DNA from: Myrica gale
Lineage: Eukaryota > Streptophyta > Magnoliopsida > Fagales > Myricaceae
Length of the DNA: 64,000 bases
Assembly (NCBI GenBank): GCA_963930655.1
Contig: OZ005603.1
Span: 11,741,001 to 11,805,000 of the forward strand
Reading direction: 5' to 3'
Below the pieces are notes generated by a model. The model was not told the origin of the DNA. It did not search any database and was given only the letters and a program-made list of their open reading frames with translations. A program made the position numbers and the translations under genes. This document shows, one piece after another, positions 10,807-22,151 of this stretch (the first letter of the stretch is position 1; every line of letters starts with the position of its first letter).

Positions 10807-13283
10807 ATGGCAACGCTGGAGCCAGTTGACCTTTTGAGCTCCAATTCAGTTCTCAGCGTTATGGAACTCGCCAAAAACCCGATGACGACGGAAATCCCGC
10901 AGAACTATCTTTGCCCGGAGCAAGCTGAGGGCCCTCTTGGTCTCCCTGATGAGACAGCTTCCTTGCCCACAATTGACATGGAAAAATTGATCTTCGGGGA
11001 GGCCACAGACATTGAACTGGGGAAGTTGCATTCAGCTTGCAAAGCTTGGGGCTTCTTTCAGGTTTTTCTCAACTTTCTTCAACAATTAATTTATCCATAA
11101 ACTCCAGTAATATCCCCCGTGAATCCTAGTGTTTGTCTGTTTAGAAAAACCCAACCACATGAATTAATGGACCTGATCAGAAACAAATTAAATTATGAAG
11201 AGTAATTAATACGTGTGAGAATTAGATGAAGCTCAGGAGGTTTACAACATTCGAAAAATTCGCACTTAGTGCAGTGTCTATTTTTTTCTTTTCCTTTAGT
11301 CTTTTTTTACTTAACACAAATCAGTCTTAGAACAGCATACTAAATAGTTTGTCATAATGTGGTTATACAGTTGGTGAACCATGGAGTTAGCTCTACACTA
11401 CTTAAGAAGATGAAACATGAGATCGAAGAGTTCTTCAAGCTTCCCTTGCAAGAAAAAATGAACTACAAGGTAAGGCCAGGTGATATTGAAGGCTACGGAA
11501 CGGTTGTTCGATGCAAAGATCAAAAACTAGATTGGGGTGACAGGTTTTACATGTTTATCAACCCTCTTTCCAGAAGAAAGCCGCATTTGTTGCCAGAGCT
11601 CCCTTCGTCCTTGAGGTTCTCTCTCTGATCTCTCTCTCTCTCTCCCTCCGTCTAATCAAAAGCACACCTGCTAACTTTTACCATATTTCTTACGTGATTC
11701 CTACAGAAGCACCTTAGAGACATACTTCAAGGAGTCGCAAAAACTTGGCATGGCACTTATGGGGCTGATGGGAAAAGCTCTGAAGGTTGACATGAGAGAG
11801 ATGGAGGAGTTATTTGAAGATGGGCTGCAAGCAGTGAGGATGACTTACTATCCTCCATGTCCGCAACCAGAACTTGTTGTTGGTCTTACCCCTCACTCGG
11901 ACGCTTCTGGTATCACCATCCTTCATGAAGTCAACGGAGTAGAAGGTCTCCAGATAAAGAAAGATGGGGTTTGGATCCCGGTGCACTTCCTCCCAGGTGC
12001 CTTTGTTGTGAATGTAGGAGACATTATGGAGGTTTGTCATACTTTTCTATCACTTCCTCACCTAAACTTTTTATAGAAAAGCACGTGGTATACTGAACCT
12101 AGTCTATTTTTGGAAACTTTAGCCATCATCATGTTCAAGCTTTTTTTATCATGATCTGATACCACTAATTTCCAATCATGGCAGATATTCATACATATCT
12201 GTGGCACGAATAATGCACTACCCATCGCAGTTATAGATTATGATTATGAACATAACATCGTTCTCTGGTTTTGCTACTGATCAGTTCTCACCATATATAA
12301 TTCCATGTGCATCTGGCCTTCGCGGATGTTCTTAAATCATTGTTAATTCATAATCCTTCCGTCTGTCAGTAATTTCTACTTCTTAGAACGTACCCTTTTT
12401 TCCCCTCCGAGCACCAAGGGTTTTCATAGCGACATGTATCAATATTTCAAAATTATATATATAATTAAAAAGTATAAATTATAAAAAGTTAGGAATCTTA
12501 TTCCTATATATTGCCAGAGCCCACGTATAAAATCTTAAATAATACTTCTTTTTTGGCTTAATCTTATTAATGAACTACACTATTTGACTCGGTGAAATTT
12601 ACACGAAGAAGTTTTTCTAAAATTGAAAATTCCTGAACGGAGAAGTAATTAGCTCAAATATTTGCGACTCCGGCGCCATTTACTGCAAAACTTTCCTTTT
12701 TGGGTGTTTTGGTCAAGGGACATATATCAGACCGTCGGAGTTCGCTTTGTGTGACAGAGGAGTACTTGCTAAACGACAGCCGTTGTTGACGATAACTCCC
12801 TTGTAAAATAAAATATTAGGAACCACACAATTGGAAGATATGAAAATAGAAACGGATCGAGCTATATACAGACACAACAACCATATTATATATATGTTCT
12901 TACGTAAGCGGCGGCATGCACAAATATATTTGACTCAACAATCAGAGAACTACATCGGACATTGTACTTTCTTATATTCTGTATATTAATATTTATATGT
13001 CTCCGTTCTGTTCCAGATGTTGAGCAATGGGGCCTACACAAGCGTTGAGCACAGGGCACTAGTGAATTCAGAGAAAGAAAGGATCTCCATCGCTATGTTC
13101 TTCAACCCCAAATTCGAAGCAGAGATTGGACCTTCGAGAAGTGTGTTGAGCGCAGAAAGCCCACCGTTATTTAGAAGGCTCGGAATGGAAAAATACGTCA
13201 AGGATTTCTTCTCTCGTAATCTCAGCGGAAAGTCTAATCTGGAGAGGATGAGAATAAAAGTTCGGGACGGCAACGCTATTTGA
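10807..13283 (+). CDS. 2OG-Fe(II) oxygenase, SRG1-like (copy 1, intact)
   Basis: Four exons can be joined in frame: 10807-11061, 11371-11615, 11707-12031 and 13017-13283. All introns are GT-AG, giving 363 residues. The N-terminal DIOX_N region (about 53-160) contains LPTIDMEKL and, across the first junction, GFFQ-LVNHGV. The C-terminal catalytic jelly-roll has the iron ligands H230 and D232 (TPHSDASG) and H287 (VEHR), and the 2OG-binding R297 and S299 (ERIS). The family's NYYPPC motif reads TYYPPC here (Asn to Thr). Length and exon pattern are standard for the SRG1 / codeine-demethylase-like (DOXC) class: soluble enzymes that hydroxylate or demethylate specialised metabolites. The substrate cannot be inferred. 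It is the only uninterrupted member of the local cluster. An AATAAA lies at 13309-13314. Confidence 0.93.
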
Positions 13284-13308
13284 CTGCATGTGCGACAGAC
13301 GAATGTAC

Positions 13309-13314
13309 AATAAA
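13309..13314 (+). promoter_or_regulatory. Candidate poly-A signal of copy 1
   Basis: AATAAA 26 bases after the stop codon. Plant poly-A signals are loose, so this is only a candidate. Confidence 0.4.
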
Positions 13315-13350
13315 TTTATAGTTCAGAATATGGAACCTACAAGTTATGTT

Positions 13351-13480
13351 ATGGCGTGGTACTGAAGTTGTGTTATGGCGTGGTACTGAAGTTATGGCGT
13401 GGTACTGAAGTTGTGTTATGGCGTGGTACTGAAGTTATGGCGTGGTACTGAAGTTGTGTTATGGCGTGATACTGAAGTTT
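13351..13480 (+). repeat. Alternating 24/19-bp tandem repeat in 3' flank
   Basis: Six head-to-tail copies of ATGGCGTGGTACTGAAGTT. Copies 1, 3 and 5 carry an extra GTGTT, giving a 43-bp higher-order unit repeated three times. Only the last copy has a substitution (GTGATACT). It begins about 70 bases after the stop codon, so it may lie in the 3' UTR of copy 1. The near-identity implies recent expansion. Confidence 0.95.
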
Positions 13481-13811
13481 GTATGCCTAGGTTTCGGCCC
13501 CGGTTCGTATGATCCGTTTGGTGTCATGTTCTGTATAAAGCTTTGTGAAAAGGAAGTGGAATAGATTGTGATTCTTATGTGAGAATGCATTGAACTATAT
13601 ATGCCCCGGGTGGGCTATTTGCAGCATCACGAAGTAAAGAAAATACTGTCTTTGGCATAATTTAAGTCTTTATAAGGTGCAAAAGTATAAATAATCAATG
13701 AATATGTATGAGTTCAGAGTTGTTGATCCATAACCCCTTTTTGGCTGTGAATGGTGAGAAACTTTAGTGCAGAACCTCCGTCTTCGCTTGTTACCCCCCC
13801 TGCTTGCATAT
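13481..13811. other. 3' flank of copy 1
   Basis: No gene recognised. This is the spacer between the tandem repeat and the Copia LTR. Confidence 0.5.
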
Positions 13812-14055
13812 TGTCAAGTATTGAAGTTGAGGAAAAATGGTTGAAGAAAAACAGAGTATAAGAGGAAATGTAAAGTCGTATAAGAGAAGAAATGGATGAA
13901 TAACGTAATTCTATTAATCACTGTGTAGAGCTTTATATACACAACTGTCACTCTTTAACGGACTAGCAAAACTTGCTAACAAACTGATCGTCCAGCTCCC
14001 AGACAATTTAACTACCAACTGTAAAGCTAACTGAGTAACTAATATCGTTGATACT
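13812..14055 (-). repeat. 3' LTR of the Copia element
   Basis: Direct repeat of 20278-20522. It shares AGTATTGAAGTTG, ATGGTTGAAGAAAAACA and CTATTAATCACTGTGTAGAG, with moderate divergence and small indels. Confidence 0.9.
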
Positions 14056-14608
14056 CCCCCTCAAAATGGACAAAAGATGTTGTGAATGCATCTTGGATAA
14101 TAATAAATGGAACTCATCAGACCCGAGAGACTTGGTAAACAAATCCGCCAACTGATGTTGAGTTCGAACATGTAATGTGCGAATGAGACCAGTGAGAATT
14201 TTCTCTCGTATGAGGTGGCAACCTATCTCTATATGTTTTGTTCGTTCATGAAAAATGGGGTTAACTGCTATGTGAAGAGCAGCTTGATTGTCACAAAAGA
14301 GAAGTGTCGCCTGAACATGTAAAATCTGGAGATTAGTACGTACGTAAAAACTTCAGTCATGTCAGTTCACACGTAGTAGAAGCCATGCCGTGGTATTTTG
14401 CCTCAACATATGACCGAGACACTGTCGTTTGCTTCTTGGATTTCCAAGAAATCAAAAAATCTCAGAGGAAGACACAGAACCCAATAACATACTTCCTTGA
14501 ATCCACACAACCAGCCCAGTCAGAGTCGGTGAAGGCTTAAAGATAAATTGAGGCATGAGCAGGACAGAAAAGACCCTGTCCAAGAGAGCCTTTAAGGTAT
14601 TTGAGGAC
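14056..14608 (-). other. Copia 3' region between RNase H and LTR
   Basis: On the minus strand this contains Copia RNase H-like remnants in broken frames, such as residues around DSVKEVCYW and the KH.-type C-terminal stretch, then the polypurine tract. No intact frame. Confidence 0.4.
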
Positions 14609-15640
14609 TCAATGAGCTGCATCGAGGTGTGTAGTATGAGGCCGATCCATGAACTGTGTGAGGAGATGAATGGCGTAGGAAATGTCTGGCCTGGTAATGG
14701 TCAAGTAGAGTAAACGACCAACCAAACGCCTATACACACTCGAATAAGGTAATTGGGACGTCCCAGCTTCTTGTACTAGCTTCATATTTTGTTCAATAGG
14801 TGTCTTGACAGATTTGGCTCCAAGAAAACCATAATCATTCAAAATATCTAAGGCAAATTTTCTCTGACAGGTTGATAATCCAGCATCAGAGTGGGCAACT
14901 TCCAAACCAAGTAAGTATCTATTTAAGAACACCCAAATCTTATATCTTGAATTTGAGATCAATAATAGCTTTGAAATCATTAGTAAGACTCATATTATCA
15001 CTAGTAATTGTGATATCATCGACATAGACCAACAATGCCATGAATGAATCAATAGAACTCTTGGTGAACAAAGCGTAGTCGGCTTAGGAACCATTGTCTA
15101 GATGCCTGCTTTAAACCATAAGGACTTTTCAATTTGCAAACCCAATACTCCCCCTTTCTACCATACCCGGGTGGCAGCCGCATGTATATTTCTTCATGGA
15201 GATCTCCATGAAGAAAAACGTTATTAACATCTAGTTGTTGTAAATGCCACAGTTTAGAGGTACCAAGAGCAAGTAACAATTTGACCGATGTTAATTTAGT
15301 CACTGGGGGAAAAGTCTCAAAGTAATCAAAGCCCTCTTTTTATGTATAGCCCTTAGCCACTAACTGAGCTTTGTACCTCTCAATAGAACCACTAGCATGA
15401 TACTTGAGCTTATACACCCATTTACAAGCAATAAGTGTATGTCCAGGAGGTAAAGAACATATAGTTCAGGTGTTATTGAGCTCCAAGGCTTCAATTTCTT
15501 TGACCATAGAAACTTTCCACTCAGGAGAAGTTACATCCTCTTTAAAACATTCCAGAAGGAGGTATGACAGGAGACTCATGTGTAGGAGACTCATATCAAG
15601 AAGCAAATTAAGAAGGAGGCTCAGCAAATGATCTTGTAGA
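14609..15640 (-). pseudogene. Copia reverse transcriptase / RNase H, broken
   Basis: Minus-strand pieces show the Ty1/Copia polymerase pattern. Around 15640-15310: [15 protein letters not shown] and DYFETFPPV. At 15303-15049: [19 protein letters not shown] and [14 protein letters not shown]. At 14980-14609: YLLGLEVAHSDAGL, then SVYRRLVGRLLYLTITRPDI. There are stops and frame changes between segments, and the catalytic YVDD region near 15000-15050 is out of frame. It is the 3' half of the polyprotein of the surrounding Copia element. Confidence 0.8.
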
Positions 15641-15654
15641 AGTTGAGCTCAAAG

Positions 15655-16250
15655 AAAAGGATCCCTATTAAGGGAGCTAAAGCGGAATCTTCTCCGAGCA
15701 CAGGGCCAAATGAAGAAAAGATTCGATAAGGGTCGAAAGATGAAAGTTTTTAAAATAAGAGACTGAGTATACTTGCGATGCCTTCTGAGGAAGCATGAGG
15801 GGATCACACATAATGCCCTGCGCAAATTAAAGGGCAAATACTTTGGTCCATATCAAATCATAGAGAAGTACAATGAGCTAGCTTACAAGTTGCAACTTCC
15901 GGCAGGCCTCCAGATTCACCCAGTATTCCATGTCTCTTGGCTAAGAAAGAAATTGGGAGATCAAAGCCGCATCATACCATATCTACCTAGTTTTGATAAA
16001 GAATGAGCAGTCATACTCCAACCAGAGGAGTTCCAAGGATATCGCCAAGTACGCAAAGGTGGGAGAATTCGAGAAGAGGTCCTAGTACAATGGAAGGAAC
16101 TCTCTATTGATGTTGCGACATGGGAAAGAATCGATACACTCAAGGGGCAATTCCCAGATTTGGACCTTGAGGGCAAGGTCCAAAAAGAAGAACTAAAGAA
16201 TGATACAGACCTGAGAAAGGCCATGAAAGTAGCTACCAGAATGGCCTGAG
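15655..16250 (+). pseudogene. Gypsy integrase C-terminus with chromodomain-like tail
   Basis: The plus strand encodes the end of a chromovirus-type Gypsy integrase: LRKLKGKYFGPYQIIEK, then LQIHPVFHVSWLRKKLGD. After a stop at 16004 come EEFQGYRQVRKGG and VLVQWKELSIDVATWE, a chromodomain-like tail. Upstream the frame is interrupted (15655-15770), including an abrupt start at the boundary with Copia sequence. There is no integrase catalytic core, so this is a truncated 3' end. Confidence 0.75.
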
Positions 16251-16289
16251 AGAGGGGCCGACGCAAGGCCAATCTAGGGGCCACAGAGG

Positions 16290-16450
16290 TGTCAGCGCGC
16301 GCACTTGACAATCAAGCATCGCCAACGGGTGCGCAAGGAAGACACACCTCGCCAACGTGCGCACAAGGCAGCAACATCGCCTCGCCAACGCGCGTGCAAG
16401 GTAGCCACGCTTCGTTCACACTTCGCTAGCATGTGCGCGCAGTAACATTG
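16290..16450 (+). repeat. GC-rich ~40-bp minisatellite
   Basis: Four to five imperfect units built on TCGCCAACGxGCGCAAGG...AGCAACATCGCC. It lies just after the chromodomain-like tail in the Gypsy 3' region. GC content is much higher than the flanks. Confidence 0.65.
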
Positions 16451-17480
16451 CCTCACCAATACGCGCGCTGTGCAGAGCCTAACTTGGCCCAACAACCAAA
16501 GGCACCAGAAGATAAAAATGACCAAGCCGCCCACCAGCCCAGAGATAGGCTGCCATGTGGTAGCCGAAGAATGGAGCGGTTACAAGGGGAAACTCGGGGT
16601 AACACGTGGAGGTATGAAAGAGTGATGCAAATCATAGCACAACTTCAAGGGATCTAGTTCAAGCCCCGATTGGGCCAGTTACGAGAGCATGAGCAAGGAA
16701 GTTTAAAGATGTACTCAACGGATTGATTCAAGAGGCATGGACTCAAACAAATTTGTGGAGGCCCATTGAGCATGATCCACGTGAGCAACAAAGAGTCATC
16801 AACATGATTCAAGTTCTAGAAGAATCTGGCCAAGGAAAAGCTTAAATTGGCATGTTTAAAAATACTCTTTTTTTGGGTCTAATTGTAAGGCTTACATGTC
16901 ATGTACTTTCCTTTTATTTGTTTTTTACTTTTATGGGCGTGCATGGTTGATAATACAGCCATTTAAAGCTCCCCAGTTTCCTTTCCTATTTTAGGCATGT
17001 GATCAGCCAATTAAAGGGTTGGTTGTCTTTTTCTTTTATGCAAGTAAGAGTTATTTCTTTACCAAATTTTAGCCTTAATTAGGATAACTATTTTAGGAAT
17101 TTTTCTTGTAATGGTCAGCCTTTTAAATAGGCGTCTGAGCAATGAAAGGAGCCAGATAATTATTCAGTAAATTGTAAGAGTATTTTCTCTGCGGTTCTTT
17201 GAAGAACTATTTGAACTTATCGGGATTTCCCATGGCGTTCACCAACGACTTATCAAACAGATTTCCACCACCATTTGTGGCGTCTTCCTTAAACCGAGAT
17301 TCTTGTTTCGCAATAAACAACGGGTTGAGGTCATATATACCAAGGTTCTTGTTTATCGTAAACAACGAGTCGAGGTCTATCATTCAATCATGTTCGTAGA
17401 ACGATCTTGGGTTTTCCTCTTCATTTTCGGATCTCGTTATTTTGGCAGGATTCGCATAAGAGGGGACCACATGGAGGAGG
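16451..17480 (+). other. Gypsy 3' untranslated / LTR-like region
   Basis: Non-coding. Around 17130-17200 it shows a TATA-like TTTAAATAGG followed by features of an LTR R/U5 region. A 45-bp imperfect tandem duplication (TTCTTGTTTxxCxxTAAACAACG...GAGGTC) lies at about 17300-17385. It ends in purine-rich GGAGGAGG at 17473-17480, a plausible polypurine tract for the LTR starting at 17481. It may itself be an LTR of a second Gypsy copy. Confidence 0.5.
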
Positions 17481-18064
17481 TGTCATTTGTCCTCTGTACC
17501 TTTGCCACCTAGCAAAAGGACAAGGACAAAGAATCTTTGGTTGTTATGTCCTTTTTAGCTAAAAGACAAAATAAGAGGTTATGTCATGTCGTCCTTTAGC
17601 TAAAGAACAAGGACAAGGAATATTATGTAGTTATGCCATTTTTTCCTTTGAAATAAGAAGGAATTGCCACCTAATGTCCTTAGTTTCTTGATTCAAGGAC
17701 AAACTACCACCTATTCCAAGGACAAAGAATATGTCGAGAATTATCCTTTAGGAATCAAACACATGGCCGAATAAAATCTTGACATGTGACTCGTAGGAAT
17801 TTCTCAGTAGCTATGTCGTGTGCTATAAATAAGAGTAGCCTTGTAACTTTCTTTTCATGCAAATTTTCAATAGAAGAAACTCAAGAGCTTTTGCTCAAAA
17901 TAAGTGTTCAAGTACATTCCCGAGTACGTCTTGAGCAATCCATCCACCCAAGAGCAATCCCGAAATTGTCTTGTGCGACTCCTTCACCTCAATCACACCT
18001 TAATCAAAGCTATTTGCTTAAGGTATTCACGGTTCTCTAGTTGTTCGAATCTAGGAACCTACCA
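17481..18064 (+). repeat. Gypsy LTR between 3' and 5' coding parts
   Basis: Begins TGTCATTTGTCC and ends GAACCTACCA (TG...CA), 584 bp. A purine tract precedes it. ATTGGTGTTTTCATTGAG follows, which resembles the primer-binding region of many plant Gypsy elements. A TATA-like CTATAAATAAG lies at about 17823. Gag starts about 120 bases downstream. Sequence preceding the LTR encodes an integrase end, so it sits where both a 3' and a 5' LTR would be. Confidence 0.6.
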
Positions 18065-18183
18065 ATTGGTGTTTTCATTGAGAGTACTCCTTGACACTCA
18101 AAAGAATTTCATCGGGGGCTCATTGACACTTGATTTCATTGGGAAGATCATTGACGTTTTCGAGCTTCTTTGAAGAACCTTTT

Positions 18184-18822
18184 TGAAGGAGACATGGCTG
18201 AACCACACAAACCAACGCATCGCAAAAGAATCGAGACAATAGAAGCTCGTCTAGAGCGGCAACGTCACGAAGAGGAAGAGAGGATAACTCGACTCGAGTT
18301 AGCCATTCAACAACTCATTATAATTGTGCAAGAGCAAGAAGATAGAGAGAGGCAAGAAGCTCCACCACATCACCGTGAACATAGGTGAAAAAGGGAGAGA
18401 CATAGATCCATCGATTCACAAGCTTGCAACCAAAGATTTGAAAGAGAAAAGAGTGTGTGCTCCTTATGAGGAAAATCCGAAAGCCAAGCTGAGTCTTACT
18501 CTGAACTTGAAGAAGATGGAGAGGAACTCAGGTAGGGGCATCGGGAAGACAGAGAGAGAGAGAGAGAGCCAAGGGCAAGGCCTAAAATAGAATTTCCACA
18601 ATTCAATGAGGAGAATTCAAACGCATGGATGAACCAGGCTTACCAATATTTCGAGCACCATCCTATGGATAAGTATGCAAAGGTATCATTCGCCACTTTT
18701 TTCCTCGAAGGAGAAGCTAACCATTGGTGGCAGTGGCTAAAACGCACATATCAATCACAAAGGAGGAAGGTTCGTTGGAGAACCTTCACCAAGGAGCTAG
18801 AAAGATGGTACATGAAGATTTT
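18184..18822 (+). pseudogene. Gypsy gag fragment
   Basis: After the LTR a frame starts MAEPHKPTHRKRIETIEARL, a charged coiled coil typical of chromovirus Gag N-termini. It is interrupted near 18388. From about 18590 it resumes with the Gag core pattern (FPQFNEENSNAWMNQAYQYF, then FFLEGEANHWWQWLK). It runs straight into reverse transcriptase sequence at about 18822, so the Gag C-terminus, zinc knuckle, protease and polymerase N-terminus have been deleted. Confidence 0.7.
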
Positions 18823-19447
18823 GTACCGATTATATGGATCTAAATGAAGCTACTATCAAGGATCGATTTCCTATTCCAACCATCGATGATATGCTATATG
18901 AGTTGGTGGAGCTAAGTACTTCACCAAGTTGGACTTGCGTTTCGGGTACCGTCAAATTCGGGTACATTCCAATGATATCTACAAAACAGCCTTCAGAACT
19001 CGTAGCGGCCACTACAAATATTTGGTGATGCCATTCGTTTTATGCAATGCCCCATCAACATTTCAAGCATGCATGAATGATGTTTTTTAAGTTATATCTA
19101 CGTCATTTTGTACTTGTCTTCTTCGATAACATACTTATCTATTCAAAGGATTAGAGTGAACATCTGAGGCATCTCGAGGTAGTGTTCAAGATATTATTGG
19201 AAAACTCATTCTACATCAAATTTTCCAAATGTGCATTTGGCCAAAATGAGCTTAAGTACTTGGGCCACATGATCTCGGACGAAAGAGTAAACGTGGATCC
19301 AAAGAAGGTCAAAGTGATGGCAGCCTGGACTCAACCAAAAACCATCACCTAACTAAGGTGATTCCTCGGTCTTACCGGCTACTACCGAAAGTTTGTAAAG
19401 GACTATAACTCCGTAGCCAAACACTTAACAAGCATGCTCAATGATTA
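18823..19447 (+). pseudogene. Gypsy reverse transcriptase fragment
   Basis: Joined directly to Gag. Motifs in broken frames: [35 protein letters not shown], and [16 protein letters not shown]. The catalytic box reads FFDNILIYS where the family has FFDDILIYS, so one catalytic aspartate is lost. KYLGHMIS and LGLTGYYRKFVKDY follow. It is cut off at about 19447, where Copia gag sequence on the opposite strand resumes. Confidence 0.75.
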
Positions 19448-20266
19448 GTAAAGCCACAATGGCTACACAGAGGACGATCCTTTTTCTGTACATAAGGCTT
19501 GCCATTGAACTTATTAAAAGTCTGTGCTCCTTGACTTCGTGCAAAAAATGCACTGTTCTTAGGAGACTGAGAAGAAAAAGAACTGATATCACGCTGCCTC
19601 TCTTCTTGAATTATCAGTGAGAAAACTTTGTTAGTAATCGGCATAGGATCCATCAGCAATATTTGACCTCTAACATGAGAATACAAATAATTCAATCCCA
19701 TAAGAAATTGCATAATGGACTCTTGATTATACTCATCAGTAGTCTGCTTCATTGCTCCATAGGTGCAGGTAGATCGATGCTTAATTGGACAGCTCTTTCC
19801 ATATAGCTTTCAATTTTGTGAAGTTTGAGGTGACAGTGTACTGGCCTTGTGAAAGAGATGCAATGGACTTCTGTACTTGGAATATTCGAGGTCCATTCCC
19901 TCGATAATACCTATCAATCAGATCTTCCCAAATTCCAGCAGCAATTTCAAAATAAAGAATGCTATCTGTCAAATCTTTAGATATTGAATTCAATAGCCAA
20001 GAAATCACCATGTGATTACAACATATCCAAGTTCCATGATTGGGAGATGATGACTGTGGTTGTGGAAGAGATCCATCAACAAAGACAAGCTTGTTCTTTG
20101 CACTCAACGCCATCTGCATAGATTTGCACCAACTCGAGTAATTCTCTCGATTGAGAATTTGCGAAACAAGCATTGCGTTAGGAGTGTCGCCATTACTTAG
20201 GAAGTAAGGGTTGGACAGATTATCAAAATTGCTAGGAACATATGAAACTAAAGGAGATTCAGCCAT
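19438..20266 (-). pseudogene. Copia Gag, frameshifted
   Basis: The minus strand starts MAESPLVSYV at 20266 and carries the Copia Gag core (NRENYSSWCKSMQMALSAKN, then GIWEDLIDRYY) down to 19781, where a stop interrupts it. The frame resumes at 19752 with the C-terminal part and a zinc knuckle beginning CSHCGFTNH, which is cut mid-knuckle at 19447 by the Gypsy boundary. The rest of the polyprotein up to the polymerase is missing. Confidence 0.8.
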
Positions 20267-20277
20267 TATAGGTGATC

Positions 20278-20522
20278 TGATAAAGTATTGAAGTTGCAGA
20301 AGAATGGTTGAAGAAAAACATAGTATAAGAGGAAATGTAAAGTCGTGTGAGAGAAGAAATGGATGAATAACTTAATTCTATTAATCACTGTGTAGAGGTT
20401 AATTTATATACACAACTCTCACTCTTTAACTGACTAACAAACTGATCGTCCAGCTCACTAACAATCTAACTACTAACTGTAAAGCTAATTGTATTAACAA
20501 AATAACTAATATTGTTGATACA
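20278..20522 (-). repeat. 5' LTR of the Copia element
   Basis: Direct repeat of 13812-14055. On the minus strand a degraded primer-binding region (GATCACC) lies between it and the gag start at 20266. Confidence 0.9.
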
Positions 20523-22119
20523 TATATATATATGTATGCCCTAGCTATACATAAGCGCATTAATCCGTCTTATATATATCCAACATATATTGCCTCATTC
20601 ATGGGGTTTCCATTGTCTTGGCTTCAAGCAAGAGTGCTAGCTAGATATATTCTGGCTCATCAATATGGCAGAATGCATGCGATCATTCATAATAGGCTCA
20701 CTGCATATGCAAGCGCGCCCCAACGCTGGCTCATCACTATTCCATTGCTCTCAACCTCTCAGAGGAAAGCAGATAGACAGACATTGGTCGAGTTAACTCC
20801 AACAAAATTATCCGCCCAATTCCAGTCGCTACATAAATATTAATTAATGTTGCGATTTACATATAGAACGAATTAGGTTTCAATTAATTAATAAGTAGTA
20901 CTGGCAACTTCATCGATAAACTGTCATGTTAGAATGCCTTCGTTCGTTCTTAATTATGACAGATCCATACATAGGAGGGAATGAGATAATTCGTTGTCCG
21001 AATCCATGGACCTTAAAATTATTCGCCGTAATTAGTACTCTATTTATCGTGGACAAAAGCTATAATTGAGCTGGAACAAATTACAGCGAAGAGTCGTTTC
21101 CAGATTCCTCCGATTATTTGGTAAACATCATGATTAGGAGCTAGCAGCTGCAATAATATGGCCGGGTTATTACTGGAACAGTCATCTTGATTCATAAGAA
21201 TATTCTCTCTCAAAGAGAGATAGCCCTTGCTAAGGGCTGGGGCCACCTCTGATCTCATCGGCCCACTTCTTCCTTCTTTTTGCTGAAGGTCACAAGCATC
21301 CTTTTTGACGACTTATTCTAACCATAATTAGTTTGCCGTAGTGAACTTCACTATCCTATATATGAATATGTCTGCATAAATAATGATTTCAGTTGACAAT
21401 AATTCCTGGAACGGCTAAGCCCAAGTGATCCGAATGTCATAATCTCCAAACGCGGTCTGTCTGTAACGTACATAGAAGACATGTACAAGACAGATCAACC
21501 ACAAACTTTTCCAATTCAACTAATGCACAAAACAGACGTTGATGGCAACAGTAACGCACGTTTTTAACCTGAACAAGCCCTAGAAGCTTCAGAAAAATGC
21601 ATGCCTTTAGTCACACGTACGTATGATGTGAGAACAACATTCATTTACGCAACCTCGACTTGTTCGGCCGGATCTCGCTTATTATAATAATCCTTCCTGA
21701 TAGTCTAGATAGAGACGAGAATATTTTGCATACAAGCTAGTGCGCGACTGCGCGCGCGCTGGGTCATGGCTTGACCAAAGGAGTACTATACGTACTTCAA
21801 ATGAAACATTGAGCTTTTGTATGTGTGAATACTTCAGCCAGGGAGAGAGACTTTTGTTAAGGTTTTCCTTCCTTTTCATATGCCTTTAACGTCTTGAAAT
21901 TATTTGCCGATCATGTTGGGCCTGTTGGCTATATATATATATATATCAAAGTATATCATGATGTGATCAGTTCGTGAAATAAAATGGTGTGTTTCAGCAA
22001 TTACTCCATTCTATCTGCATCGATCCGGCCATGTACCTCGGGTTTATTAATGGAAAAAATTGTTTTTTTTTCAATATGTAATCTTAAATTATATCCTACA
22101 GTCAAAACAAGGGCTATAC

Positions 22120-22151
<32 letters not shown>

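Larger units (their letters stand above)
13812..20522 (-). mobile_element. Copia LTR retrotransposon with Gypsy sequence inside
   Basis: Two matching ~245-bp LTRs (13812-14055 and 20278-20522) bound the element. On the minus strand they run TGTATCAAC... to ...CA. Gag lies next to the right LTR and reverse transcriptase / RNase H next to the left LTR, so transcription is leftward. A polypurine tract complement (CCCCCTC) lies just inside the left LTR (about 14056). Flanking pentamers are CATAT and TATAT, a near-match target duplication. Protease and integrase are missing: at about 15650-19447 the interior is replaced by plus-strand Gypsy sequence. Frames are broken, so it is inactive. Confidence 0.85.

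Noticed and set aside
22118..22145. TATA box or regulatory array upstream of copy 2
   Set aside because: It is a TA/TG microsatellite about 650 bp from the start codon. Position and repetitiveness do not support a promoter call.
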